The notes beneath the pieces were generated by a model, which was not told where the DNA came from, searched no databases, and was given only the letters and a program-made list of their open reading frames with translations. A program made the translations under genes and the position numbers. From NCBI GenBank assembly GCA_022376925.1, contig JAIOJX010000004.1, positions 122,599,123 to 122,663,122 of the forward strand: a stretch of DNA of 64,000 nt. Reading direction: 5' to 3'. Below, one piece after another: positions 1-11,284 of this stretch. How positions within the stretch are numbered: position 1 is the stretch's first letter; each line of letters begins with the position of its first letter. Origin of the DNA: Tragulus kanchil. Its lineage: Eukaryota; Chordata; Mammalia; Artiodactyla; Tragulidae.

Positions 1-112
1 GAAGGTATGCCAGCTCAGTACTGAGTTATAGCAGGAAGGCTGATTACCTTCTAACCTCAATACTTAATTCAGAAGTCCTTGAGGTGGAGGATTTTTATTC
101 ACTTGTGTTACT

Positions 113-345
113 CGTGTGTGTGCATGGGTATCTGTGCTCAGTCACTCAGTCACGTTCGACTCTTTTGAGACTCTGTGCACTTTAGCCCAGCAGGCTTCTC
201 TGTCCATGGGATTTCCCAGGCAAGAATACTGTAGCGGGTTGCCATTTCCTCCTCCAAGGGATCTTCCTGACCCAGATATTGAACTTGCAGCTCCTGCATT
301 GGCAAGTGGATTCTTTACCATTGCTCTTATCGGGGAACCCCACCT
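113..345 (-). repeat. Bov-tA SINE
   Basis: Reverse-strand Bov-tA, with 'ccatgggatttcccaggcaa' and 'gggttgccatttcctcctcc' blocks. Copied at 1226-1458 by duplication 1, and partly at 2494-2585. Confidence 0.85.
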
Positions 346-554
346 TACTCATGAAAGATATTCATTAAATATCAGTTGAGTCACAGTCATTGGTTGCTAA
401 ATAAAATCAGTATCAAGAGGATTCTTAATTTCTAGGTTCTTTTATCAAAAATTCTAATCTTTATGAAAACAAATTAAGTGTGCTAATTTGAAATATTGTG
501 GATATGAGAGATCAGACAACTGACATGGACTTTTTTTTTTTTTTTTTTGCACAG
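346..554. other. C5orf34 intron, upstream of penultimate exon
   Basis: AT-rich intronic DNA ending in the T-tract of the splice acceptor. Confidence 0.4.
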
Positions 555-595
555 GTCTGTGGCATCTGAACTTGAAAAGATACAGAAGTTTAATT
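555..595 (+). CDS. C5orf34: C5orf34 homologue, penultimate coding exon (copy 1 of 3)
   Basis: A 41-nt exon is framed by a long T-tract ending GCACAG and by a GTATCC donor. Read with one leading base, it encodes SVASELEKIQKFN and leaves one base (phase 1). The terminal exon at 7968 starts with the two bases needed to complete a TGG codon, so the join reads KIQKFNWLLENSGVLNQ without a stop. This phase match, the position just upstream of TMEM267 on the same strand (as in human 5p12), and the amphipathic Lys/Glu/Leu-rich composition support the call. I did not align it to a reference. C5orf34 is a poorly characterised protein; no function is inferred here. The exon is present three times because it lies in two overlapping tandem duplications; only one is expected in the true gene. 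Confidence 0.6.
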
Positions 596-632
596 GTATC
601 CTTTAAACAGAATGTATTCTCCTGCCCTGCAT

Positions 633-1113
633 AAAATGGGGTAAGGCTTACATACTGGTTCTGTCACCCCAATGTCTGTTTCTGTGGAACATGTGAAGAG
701 CCAGTGTTCATATATTACCCCTTCAAGTCAAGAAGAGAATGTTTACTATGCTTTGCTTAAGAAAACAATGAAATGATTAGGTAGTATATTCCAGAAGAAA
801 TTTAATAGAAAATAGTTATTATATTTTGACACCTAATTCAGTTGTATGAAAAGTTGGCTGTGGAGACCATCCATTCCTTAAGAGTTCCTTATTAATGAGA
901 TCTTACTGCATGTGTAAGATCTCTTCTCCCCCAACGAAACTATCTAGGTGTGACGATCAGAAAATAAAATAGTTTGAGAAAAGGCATTACAAAGAAGTTT
1001 ATGATTGATTGCCATAATGCTGTAGGAATTCAAAAGTGAGAGCATTTCTTTCATAGAAGTGACAAGATTTTAGTAGGTTTTAAAGTTTGAGTAAACCTTG
1101 TGGAGGAAAAGTA
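633..1113. other. unassigned sequence at the start of the second copy of duplication 1
   Basis: Seen once here; by the duplication model its twin lies before the window. No coding signal seen. Confidence 0.4.
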
Positions 1114-1666
1114 GAAGGTATGCCAGCTCAGTACTGAGTTATAGCAGGAAGGCTGATTACCTTCTAACCTCAATACTTAATTCAGAAGTCCTTGAGGTGG
1201 AGGATTTTTATTCACTTGTGTTACTCGTGTGTGTGCATGGGTATCTGTGCTCAGTCACTCAGTCACGTTCGACTCTTTTGAGACTCTGTGCACTTTAGCC
1301 CAGCAGGCTTCTCTGTCCATGGGATTTCCCAGGCAAGAATACTGTAGCGGGTTGCCATTTCCTCCTCCAAGGGATCTTCCTGACCCAGATATTGAACTTG
1401 CAGCTCCTGCATTGGCAAGTGGATTCTTTACCATTGCTCTTATCGGGGAACCCCACCTTACTCATGAAAGATATTCATTAAATATCAGTTGAGTCACAGT
1501 CATTGGTTGCTAAATAAAATCAGTATCAAGAGGATTCTTAATTTCTAGGTTCTTTTATCAAAAATTCTAATCTTTATGAAAACAAATTAAGTGTGCTAAT
1601 TTGAAATATTGTGGATATGAGAGATCAGACAACTGACATGGACTTTTTTTTTTTTTTTTTTCACAG

Positions 1667-1707
1667 GTCTGTGGCATCTGAACTTGAAAAGATACAGAAG
1701 TTTAATT
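1667..1707 (+). CDS. C5orf34: C5orf34 penultimate exon (copy 2 of 3, duplicated)
   Basis: The exon body is identical to the one at 555, with the same GTATCC donor. The acceptor reads TCACAG instead of GCACAG, and the T-tract differs slightly. It lies in the part shared by the first and second tandem duplications. Probably an assembly copy rather than an extra exon. Confidence 0.5.
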
Positions 1708-1884
1708 GTATCCTTTAAACAGAATGTATTCTCCTGCCCTGCATTGGTTCTCCCCCTCCCTTGTAGGCTTAAGCTAGTCTATGGAGACTTTCAGGCTTAC
1801 ATAAGTATGTTCTAAATTATAACTGAGAACTGTCTCTGACTTCTTTCTTTTGTGAAATCTGTATGATTTTTATTTACTATCTCT

Positions 1885-2493
1885 TTTTTTTTTAATTTCA
1901 GCTTCATTGAGATATAACTGAAAAAATTATAAGATATTTAAATAGTATGTCACAGTGACCTGACACACATATGCATTGTGAAAGGATTACCTTATCTTGT
2001 TAATTAACACATGTATCACTTCACATATCTAACACTTCTTTTCTTGGAGGGGGATGAGAACATCTGATTTACACCCTCTCAGCAGACCTGTCACACAGTA
2101 CAGTATTATCAACTACAGTCACTAGATTATATATTAGATCCTCAGACCTTATTCATCTTATAGCTGAAAGTTTATATGTGTTCACTAACCTCTCCTTCTT
2201 CCCTACCACTCAGCACCTGATAACTACTACTCTGCATTGTTTCTATGAGTTTGACTTCTTAAAAAATTCCACATATGAATGACACCATGTAGTACTGGTA
2301 TCAGTCTTTCTCTACTTATTTCACTTAGCAGAATGCCCTCAAGGTCCTTCCTTGTTATTGCAAATGGCAGGATTTTCTTCTTTCTCATGGCTGAATAGTA
2401 TTCAATTGTGTGTATATGTATATATGTATTATCCACTTATCCAACAATGGACATTTAGGTTGTTTCCATATTGGCTATTAGGAATAATGCCCG
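1885..2493 (-). repeat. L1M LINE 3' region
   Basis: Recognisable reverse-strand L1 blocks: 'ttcattgagatataactg', 'cacatatgaatgacacca', 'catggctgaatagtattc'. Copied at 3011-3617. Confidence 0.8.
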
Positions 2494-2792
2494 AGATCTT
2501 CCTTTGGACCCAGATATTGAACTTGCAGCTCCTGCATTGGCAAGTGGATTCTTTACCATTGCTCTTATCGGGGAACCCCACCTTACTCATGAAAGATATT
2601 CATTAAATATCAGTTGAGTCACAGTCATTGGTTGCTAAATAAAATCAGTATCAAGAGGATTCTTAATTTCTAGGTTCTTTTATCAAAAATTCTAATCTTT
2701 ATGAAAACAAATTAAGTGTGCTAATTTGAAATATTGTGGATATGAGAGATCAGACAACTGACATGGACTTTTTTTTTTTTTTTTTTGCACAG

Positions 2793-2833
2793 GTCTGTGG
2801 CATCTGAACTTGAAAAGATACAGAAGTTTAATT
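2793..2833 (+). CDS. C5orf34: C5orf34 penultimate exon (copy 3 of 3, duplicated)
   Basis: The exon body, GCACAG acceptor and GTATCC donor are the same as in copy 1. Here it is carried by the second copy of the second duplication. Splicing all three 41-nt exons in series would shift the frame, which argues against a genuine triplicated exon. Confidence 0.5.
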
Positions 2834-3010
2834 GTATCCTTTAAACAGAATGTATTCTCCTGCCCTGCATAGTTTCTCCCCTTCCATTGTAGGCTTAAGC
2901 TAGTCTATGGAGACTTTCAGGCTTACATAAGTATGTTCTAAATTATAACTGAGAACTGTCTCTGACTTCTTTCTTTTGTGAAATCTGTATGATTTTTATT
3001 TACTATCTCT

Positions 3011-4265
3011 TTTTTTTTTAATTTCAGCTTCATTGAGATATAACTGAAAAAATTATAAGATATTTAAATAGTATGTCACAGTGACCTGACACACATATGC
3101 ATTGTGAAAGGATTACCTTATCTTGTTAATTAACACATGTATCACTTCACATATCTAACACTTCTTTTCTTGGAGGGGGATGAGAACATCTGATTTACAC
3201 CCTCTCAGCAGACCTGTCACACAGTACAGTATTATCAACTACAGTCACTAGATTATATATTAGATCCTCAGACCTTATTCATCTTATAGCTGAAAGTTTA
3301 TATGTGTTCACTAACCTCTCCTTCTTCCCTACCACTCAGCACCTGATAACTACTACTCTGCATTGTTTCTATGAGTTTGACTTCTTAAAAAATTCCACAT
3401 ATGAATGACACCATGTAGTACTGGTATCAGTCTTTCTCTACTTATTTCACTTAGCAGAATGCCCTCAAGGTCCTTCCTTGTTATTGCAAATGGCAGGATT
3501 TTCTTCTTTCTCATGGCTGAATAGTATTCAATTGTGTGTATATGTATATATGTATTATCCACTTATCCAACAATGGACATTTAGGTTGTTTCCATATTGG
3601 CTATTAGGAATAATGCTGCAGTGAACATAGGAACGCAGATATCTCTTCAATACATTGTTTTCATTTCTTTTGGATATATATACCCAGAAGTGGGATTTTA
3701 GATCATATGGTAGTTCTTTTTTAATTTTAATATATTATTGTATTTCGTTTGTTATGTTTTGTTGAGGATTTTTGCGTCTATGTTCATAAAAGATGTTGGC
3801 CTATAATTTTCTTTTCTTGTAGTGTCTATCTGGTTCTGGTTATCAGGGTAATCCTGGCCTCATAAAATTCGTTTTGAAGTATTTTCTCCTCTTCAGAAGA
3901 GTTTGAAAGGGATTGGTATTAATTCCTGTTTAAATATTTAGTAGAATTCACCAATGAACCCGTCTGCGGGAGGTATTTGATTACAGGTTCAATATCCTTA
4001 CTAGTAATTGTTCTGGATTCAGTCTTGGAGGATTGTATGTTTCCAGGAATCTATCCATTTCTTTTATGTTGTCCAATATGTTAGTCTGTTATGATCCTTT
4101 GGATTGTGTGGTATTGGTAATTTCTTCTCTTTCACTTCTAATTTTATTTGAGTTCTCTTTTTTTTCTTGGTAAATCTAGCTAAAGGTTTGTCCATTTTGT
4201 TTACCTTTGGGGAAAAAAAGCTGTATTTTTTTCCATTGATCTTTTCTATTGTGTAAAATTTCCTT
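3011..4265 (-). repeat. L1M LINE, 3' region followed by ORF2-derived stretch
   Basis: Continues through 'aataatgctgcagtgaacat' and then, from about 3760, 'ttttgcgtctatgttcataa' and 'cctggcctcataaaattcg', typical of reverse-strand L1 ORF2. Broken frames. The ORF2 part is copied at 4961-5403. Confidence 0.8.
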
Positions 4266-6101
4266 ACAGGGAGACAGTAGAAACCTAGAGTAGGCCAGAG
4301 AAAAAATGTGGACGTATCACCTGCCAGCCTTCCTCCAGGGTGGATCACACTCAGCGCCTAAGTGCGTGCTAAATAGAAACTTAAAAAAATATATTTATTT
4401 GGCTGTGGTAGGTCTTAGTTGCAGCACGCAGGATCTTCGATTTTTTTCTGCAACATGTGTGATATTTAGTTGCAGCATGTCTTATCTAGTTCGCGCTCTG
4501 CTTTGGGAGCATGGAGTCTTAGCCACTGGACTACCAGGGAAGTCCCAGAAGCTTTTGAAGTAGGCCAATAGGCCTCTTTTAGGGAAAGACTGGGAGATGA
4601 GTGTTTCTGTCTGCCCAGAGCTAGGAGTTTTATGGGCCTGTCCCACACTTGGAAGTCTTAAAAGTTAGAGCATTAGATCTCAGGTTCAAACACATTAGTC
4701 CTCAGGGAGAAGCTGGGAAGTATGAGTTCCCTCCTGTTGTGCTGAGGGTAGGGTTTATAGTAAAAGTGTCTCAACTTTCCTTACCCATTTCATTGTGGGT
4801 GTTTTCTTATTCACTCAGTATGTAGGAGTCACTTGGGAAGTTCATGGATTTCTGACACTGAGAACTGCTCTATATGTAGCTGTAGATTCTGTGTGCTTGT
4901 GGGAGGGGGTGAGTTCAGGAACCTCCTTCATCACCAACTTGGACTGGACCAACTTCTCTTGTAGTGTCTATCTGGTTCTGGTTATCAGGTAATCCTGGCC
5001 TCATAAAATTCGTTTTGAAGTATTTTCTCCTCTTCAGAAGAGTTTGAAAGGGATTGGTATTAATTCCTGTTTAAATATTTAGTAGAATTCACCAATGAAC
5101 CCGTCTGCGGGAGGTATTTGATTACAGGTTCAATATCCTTACTAGTAATTGTTCTGGATTCAGTCTTGGAGGATTGTATGTTTCCAGGAATCTATCCATT
5201 TCTTTTATGTTGTCCAATATGTTAGTCTGTTATGATCCTTTGGATTGTGTGGTATTGGTAATTTCTTCTCTTTCACTTCTAATTTTATTTGAGTTCTCTT
5301 TTTTTTCTTGGTAAATCTAGCTAAAGGTTTGTCCATTTTGTTTACCTTTGGGGAAAAAAAGCTGTATTTTTTTCCATTGATCTTTTCTATTGTGTAAAAT
5401 TTCCTTACAGGGAGACAGTAGAAACCTAGAGTAGGCCAGAGAAAAAATGTGGACGTATCACCTGCCAGCCTTCCTCCAGGGTGGATCACACTCAGCGCCT
5501 AAGTGCGTGCTAAATAGAAACTTAAAAAAATATATTTATTTGGCTGTGGTAGGTCTTAGTTGCAGCACGCAGGATCTTCGATTTTTTTCTGCAACATGTG
5601 TGATATTTAGTTGCAGCATGTCTTATCTAGTTCGCGCTCTGCTTTGGGAGCATGGAGTCTTAGCCACTGGACTACCAGGGAAGTCCCAGAAGCTTTTGAA
5701 GTAGGCCAATAGGCCTCTTTTAGGGAAAGACTGGGAGATGAGTGTTTCTGTCTGCCCAGAGCTAGGAGTTTTATGGGCCTGTCCCACACTTGGAAGTCTT
5801 AAAAGTTAGAGCATTAGATCTCAGGTTCAAACACATTAGTCCTCAGGGAGAAGCTGGGAAGTATGAGTTCCCTCCTGTTGTGCTGAGGGTAGGGTTTATA
5901 GTAAAAGTGTCTCAACTTTCCTTACCCATTTCATTGTGGGTGTTTTCTTATTCACTCAGTATGTAGGAGTCACTTGGGAAGTTCATGGATTTCTGACACT
6001 GAGAACTGCTCTATATGTAGCTGTAGATTCTGTGTGCTTGTGGGAGGGGGTGAGTTCAGGAACCTCCTTCATCACCAACTTGGACTGGACCAACTTCTCT
6101 T
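3819..6101. repeat. tandem duplication 3, unit ~1.14 kb (junction 4960)
   Basis: 3819-4960 and 4961-6101 are nearly identical, differing by single-base indels such as 'cagggtaatcc' against 'caggtaatcc'. Confidence 0.95.
4384..4548 (-). repeat. tRNA-derived ruminant SINE (CHR type)
   Basis: Begins 'atatatttatttggctgtgg' and ends 'ggactaccagggaagtccc' on the + strand, i.e. a reverse-strand element. Copied at 5525-5688, and its end again at 6781-6826. Confidence 0.75.
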
Positions 6102-7918
6102 ATTAAACCTTTTGTTCAGTACGTCCCTATCCCATTTATCTAAATTTCTCTTGTCCTCTTATTTTTCCATAATCCTTTTCAAATAATAAAGTAGATCGGC
6201 AATAGAGGACAGGCTTCTTTTCACTCTAGATGTTTTAAGTTATTTAAAAATACCTTACACAGATTGTTTATATTCCTCTCACCCCTACTTTGTTCTCCCT
6301 TTTATTCTTGTATCACTTCTTCACTGAAAGAAATGTTGTTTAGTCACTAAGTCATGTCTGACTCTTTTCTGACCCTATAGACTGTAGCCTACCAGGCTGC
6401 TCTGTCCATGGGATTACCCAGGCAAGAATACTGGAGTGGGTTGCCATTTCCTTTTCCAAGGGATCTTCCTGATGCAGGGATTGAACCTCGGTCTCCTGCA
6501 TTGCAAGCATATTCTTAACCACTGAGCCACCTGGGAAGCCATTACAGAAATGTTACTGAGGTTAATTCTTTTATTTCCTCCCTATCACCAAACTTCCATC
6601 CAAATACGGACACATATACTCTTTTCCTTTCTCCCTCTTTTACTGTAACTAGTTTCTTCATCTATATAAGGGATAGACTTGATAAATTCTGGTCTCAACG
6701 CTATTATGAATCCAAGAGATCTTTCTCCCAGTGGAGAAACAGTATTTTAATATGAAAGCTACATTTTCTAAATTAAAACATTTGGGAGCATGGAGTCTTA
6801 GCCACTGGACTACCAGGGAAGTCCCAGAAGCTTTGAAGTAGGCCAATAGGCCTCTTTTAGGGAAAGACTGGGAGATGAGTGTTTCTGTCTGCCCAGAGCT
6901 AGGAGTTTTATGGGCCTGTCCCACACTTGGAAGTCTTAAAAGTTAGAGCATTAGATCTCAGGTTCAAACACATTAGTCCTCAGGGAGAAGCTGGGAAGTA
7001 TGAGTTCCCTCCTGTTGTGCTGAGGGTAGGGTTTATAGTAAAAGTGTCTCAACTTTCCTTACCCATTTCATTGTGGGTGTTTTCTTATTCACTCAGTATG
7101 TAGGAGTCACTTGGGAAGTTCATGGATTTCTGACACTGAGAACTGCTCTATATGTAGCTGTAGATTCTGTGTGCTTGTGGGAGGGGGTGAGTTCAGGAAC
7201 CTCCTTCATCACCAACTTGGACTGGACCAACTTCTCTTATTAAACCTTTTGTTCAGTACGTCCCTATCCCATTTATCTAAATTTCTCTTGTCCTCTTATT
7301 TTTCCATAATCCTTTTCAAATAATAAAGTAGATCGGCAATAGAGGACAGGCTTCTTTTCACTCTAGATGTTTTAAGTTATTTAAAAATACCTTACACAGA
7401 TTGTTTATATTCCTCTCACCCCTACTTTGTTCTCCCTTTTATTCTTGTATCACTTCTTCACTGAAAGAAATGTTGTTTAGTCACTAAGTCATGTCTGACT
7501 CTTTTCTGACCCTATAGACTGTAGCCTACCAGGCTGCTCTGTCCATGGGATTACCCAGGCAAGAATACTGGAGTGGGTTGCCATTTCCTTTTCCAAGGGA
7601 TCTTCCTGATGCAGGGATTGAACCTCGGTCTCCTGCATTGCAAGCATATTCTTAACCACTGAGCCACCTGGGAAGCCATTACAGAAATGTTACTGAGGTT
7701 AATTCTTTTATTTCCTCCCTATCACCAAACTTCCATCCAAATACGGACACATATACTCTTTTCCTTTCTCCCTCTTTTACTGTAACTAGTTTCTTCATCT
7801 ATATAAGGGATAGACTTGATAAATTCTGGTCTCAACGCTATTATGAATCCAAGAGATCTTTCTCCCAGTGGAGAAACAGTATTTTAATATGAAAGCTACA
7901 TTTTCTAAATTAAAAACA
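5643..7918. repeat. tandem duplication 4, unit 1138 bp (junction 6780)
   Basis: 5643-6780 and 6781-7918 match with a constant offset of about 1138. Differences are short homopolymer indels. Confidence 0.95.
6332..6541 (-). repeat. Bov-tA SINE
   Basis: 'tttagtcactaagtcatgtc' to 'gagccacctgggaagcc', reverse orientation. Copied at 7470-7677. Confidence 0.88.
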
Positions 7919-7967
7919 ATTATAATAAAAAATATAGGGGGAAAGGTCCTTAACTAAGCAATTTAAG

Positions 7968-8161
7968 GGTTATTGGAGAATAGTGGTGTCCTAAACCAGA
8001 TTTCTAACAAGAAAAACGAACAGTCTTTGGATCACTGTAAACCAAAATCTTCAGAAACCTTGCTAAAAGAAATTAGTGAGAAGAATGTATCGGTCGCATT
8101 GAAAAAAACCTCTGAGATCCTTCAGGATATTGACTATCTTCTATCAAACTCTAAAAGGTGA
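7968..8161 (+). CDS. C5orf34: C5orf34 homologue, terminal coding exon
   Basis: The exon opens after an AG at 7966-7967, preceded by a branch-like TTAAC but only a weak pyrimidine tract. It is in phase 1 with the 41-nt exon upstream. It encodes about 63 residues rich in Ser, Lys and Glu, ending DIDYLLSNSKR and a TGA stop, without transmembrane segments. An in-frame stop lies just upstream of the acceptor, so the frame is only open as a spliced exon. It sits just outside the fourth duplication and occurs once. An AATAAA lies 180 bases after the stop. The open frame, phase match and synteny with TMEM267 support the call; the identity rests on gene order and recollection of the family, not on an alignment. 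Confidence 0.6.
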
Positions 8162-8370
8162 AAAATGGAGTTATAACAATATATTATTAAACCCTGAGGA
8201 TATTATTTCAAGTGACTGGTGGAATATTACTAGAAAGCCAGGAAATTATACGTATAAATTGTGTACAATGATTACACAAGAAATGACTTTTGGAGGTATT
8301 TTACCTCACTTGTAAATCTTAAAATAGCTGTATATTACTAATAAAGAACTACTTTAAAACTTTAAAACTT
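8162..8370 (+). other. C5orf34: probable C5orf34 3' UTR and poly(A) signal
   Basis: AT-rich sequence follows the stop codon, with a canonical AATAAA at 8340-8345. The cleavage site would fall about 10-30 bases later. The exact 3' end is inferred. Confidence 0.45.
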
Positions 8371-9009
8371 GAACAATTTCTTAAAACTTATCTCAGATTT
8401 GTGAAAAATTTTTATAAAACTGTAGAGCTATTGCTATTTTGTCTTGTGGAGAATTCACTATTAATCAAGGTGTTTTGTTTTGTTTTTTTTTTAATATGCA
8501 GAATTGTGTGCATTAGTCATCTGCTATTTAGTCTCTCTATTCCAAGTATTTTTCAGTAGAACTATGAAAAGAGAATTAGATCTTAAAACAACAACAAAAA
8601 AACACACCTTAATGTGGGCAATATTGTTGCTAGCTAAGAATGGAGCACTTCAGCTGAGACAAACTTATCTAAACTTGTCTCATGTTACCAAATATTTTCA
8701 CTTGTTTTGAACATGTCAACCGATTTATGCTACAAATGTATGAAACCAAAAGAGAAATAAGCTCACCAAAAGTACTATTGATTGCACCTGTCTATTGGGA
8801 AAGGACCAAACTATACTTCTAAAAAGATTTCAGGATTATACCAGATATACCAGAAAATGTTCAAATTAACTTATGATTTCTTGAGAAGACCAGCATCTTC
8901 ACATATAAGGAAAGATGCAACAGAGGAAATGAGAAAAACAGCAAAGCAAGCAGCCTGTAATAGATCAGGAGAGATAATGTAAGCCATCTGGGCACAATGC
9001 TCTCTTCAG
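8371..9009. other. intergenic, nothing recognised
   Basis: AT-rich single-copy DNA. Short open frames here (for example at 8504 and 8782) show no family resemblance and lack splice or promoter context. Confidence 0.4.
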
Positions 9010-9230
9010 CTTCTCTCACACTGGGCTCCCTGCCACGTTCAAGTCTCAGCACAAATATCCCTTCCTCAAGGGGCCTCCCCCAGTTACTATTATATCACCA
9101 TATTTATTTCCTTTAGATCATGTATGCAACTTCTGCTAGAATTTGAACCCCATAAAGTTATCTTATAGTCTTATAATGTCTGGTATATTGAGAGCATGCA
9201 GTATGTGTTGTGTAAATAAACAGCCTCTTT
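9010..9230 (+). repeat. L2-like LINE 3' fragment
   Basis: The order of blocks is as in the L2 3' end: 'caagtctcagcacaaatatc', 'cccccagttac', then a run toward 'gtaaataaac'. Old and diverged. Confidence 0.5.
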
Positions 9231-9779
9231 TGGCAGTAGACTGACGACAGAAAATAACTAAATTGTTTTGGTCACAGGAAACCACCTATGTTGTCCCTAA
9301 ATAACTCTAGAAAGCTCCATCTGCCATAAGGTTAAGTGCCAAACTGTTACTCCATTCAGACAGAAAAAAAATGTTATTGACTAAAAGCACCCAGGACTGT
9401 GGTTGATGTATTCAGTAATAAATATTTTTAATAAGCTTTTAAGCTGTGCTGGTAAAATAAGTACAATTTCCTCCCTCAGTTGAAGTCATTGCCATTGGCT
9501 AAGAACCAAGAGTGTGAAAAGCAATGAAAAGTTCTGAAACAAAAACTGAGCCACACTCTCAAGTTCTCTGAGAGACCGTAGAAAGTCAGCTTGAGATGGA
9601 CCACTCCAATTTCCTAGAGTTTCTTTAACTATAGATTAGCATTGATACAATCCCACTGCCACCCCTGCGTTACATCCAGCACTGGTTTTGAGAAACTCCG
9701 TAGAAGGACAAAGATGTGCCTCTGATCCCCATCTTCTGGGCCAGTGCTTCCTAGGTCAAAGGTCAACTAGACATCGCCT

Positions 9780-10780
9780 TACAGCACCCGCCACGGCGAG
9801 GCAGGGAGGCGGGACGGGAACTGGCCGCCGGCCACTGGCCACAGACCTACTAGACACCTGGACCTAGTCAGTCCAGTTCATCTGGGTCAAGCTAGCCTTT
9901 ATGCGGTCTCTCTCTCGACTCTAGGGCAGTGGGTAGTCCCGACTGAGCCCGATGGCCGTGGCATGCCGTCCACGAGGAGCGGCCCGCACCACCGCGGAGG
10001 TCCCCCGCACCACCGCGGAGTAACTATCAAGGCGCCCCCAGGGGGCGGCGGAACGCCACAGGCGAGCTCGGGCCTGCCAGGTCGCGCGGCTTTGCGGAGT
10101 GAAAAACTCCTACGCCCACCCTGCAGGATGCCGTGCTCTAGGTCGGAAACAGCCTAGTTTAAGCTTCCAAGGCCACGCTTTCCACATTCGAGGAGGTTAA
10201 TTCTGTGTCCCCGCCGCTGCTTGGCTGTGTAGTGGGCGGGCGCGGGCTACGCCGAAAACGAATCCTCAGGTTTGGGAGAAGGAAACCAAGAAGGCACTTT
10301 TCACTTCCCACCCCGTCGCCCCAAATGCCTCCTTTTGGGGAGCACAACGGTCTGGGGAACACGACATACCCAACTCCCTCAACTAACCAGCACTCACCGC
10401 TCCAGTCGGCTCAGAAAAAAACTAGTATCCCGGCGTCCTCTGGGCCGGCCTAGCTGGAGGGAGCCGCTCTGGGCCGCGGCCGGCATCTCTATGGTAAGGA
10501 GAGAGGCCGGTAAGGGGGCGGGGCACCCTTTCGCGCCGGAGGCTGGCTGCTGCTGGTGGAGCAGGTGGTGGGTACGGCTGGTGCTCAGCGAGGGACGGAC
10601 TGTTTGGACGCCGTGAAACTGCGTCCTGAGGTGGGAGGCGGGAAGCAGGGACCATCTGAACCTGAGAGAAGATCCAGGTTCCCGATGGGGAAGGCGTGCA
10701 GGGCCGGCAGGAGCATGGAACGCGGGAGCAGACGGAGTGTGCTCGACTGGCCGTGACCGGGGGCCCTTCGGCTTTTTTAG
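9780..10780 (+). promoter_or_regulatory. TMEM267: CpG island, promoter of TMEM267
   Basis: About 1 kb of GC- and CpG-rich sequence stands out from the AT-rich flanks. It includes CCGCGG sites, a GC-box-like GGGGGCGGGGC at 10514-10524 and a strong splice donor at 10494. It sits about 2 kb after the C5orf34 poly(A) signal and upstream of the TMEM267 coding exons on the same strand, so it is best read as the TMEM267 housekeeping-type promoter. Open frames here on both strands are a by-product of high GC. Confidence 0.75.
10430..10493 (+). other. TMEM267: probable TMEM267 exon 1 (5' UTR)
   Basis: The CpG island contains a close match to the donor consensus, ATG|GTAAGG, at 10491-10498. The left edge is not defined because no TATA box or clear initiator is visible; the start is only a guess. 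If spliced to the acceptor at 30890, the ATG at the exon's end opens a nine-codon upstream frame that ends in exon 2. The true first exon could use another donor in the island. Confidence 0.45.
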
Positions 10781-11284
10781 GTCCAATTAGGCGTCCAGTC
10801 CACACCTAGGCTTCACGCCCCATGCGTTTACCTGGCTCTGGACTGGGTTCCGGGGTCTTGCCAGGATTGTGCATTGTCAAACCTTATCGGGCTCGAGGGC
10901 CCTTATGCCCCGGCTCTTGGCGTGATTGTGAAGACTAACTTGTTCCCATCCCTGCAGACACCAGGACGTAGTACCTGTTTTCTTAACCAAATGTAAAAAA
11001 TTACTGCATCATGCCAACCTTAGGAAAGACTGACATTAGGCATTTGCTAAGATTTTTAACATGTTGAAATTCAGAATTGTACGTATTTATAATACGCATT
11101 ATATTTAAATGGAATGGAACACTTTATACTCAGGTTATGAAAAGTATCCTTGAAAGTGAGCAAGTTTTGTGTTTCCTTTCTTTGCACATTAGCTGCATTA
11201 GATTTGGCATCTGCTTTGGGTACTATAACATTAAATTAAATATATATTAAGTTGAAATAAAAATTAAAAAACATACATAAAGTT
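10781..11284. other. TMEM267 intron 1, proximal part, nothing recognised
   Basis: GC content falls quickly to AT-rich intronic sequence. No repeat or exon was recognised. Confidence 0.4.

Larger units (their letters stand above)
1..1745. repeat. tandem duplication 1, unit 1113 bp (junction 632/633)
   Basis: 1-632 repeats at 1114-1745 with offset 1113; the first copy's left part lies before the window. The shared block ends 'ctgccctgcat' in both, and copy 1 then jumps straight to the start of copy 2. Confidence 0.93.
1368..3617. repeat. tandem duplication 2, unit ~1.12 kb (junction ~2493)
   Basis: 1368-2493 and 2494-3617 match with an offset near 1126. It overlaps duplication 1, so part of the sequence including the C5orf34 exon is triplicated. 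The first bases after the junction are scrambled. Confidence 0.95.

Noticed and set aside
8130..8315. 61-residue ORF overlapping the C5orf34 stop
   Set aside because: It lies mainly in the 3' UTR in another frame; the spliced frame ending at 8161 is better supported.
10272..10805. ORFs of 114, 130 and 127 residues on both strands in the CpG island
   Set aside because: Low stop-codon density from high GC explains them; no homology or conserved start context seen.
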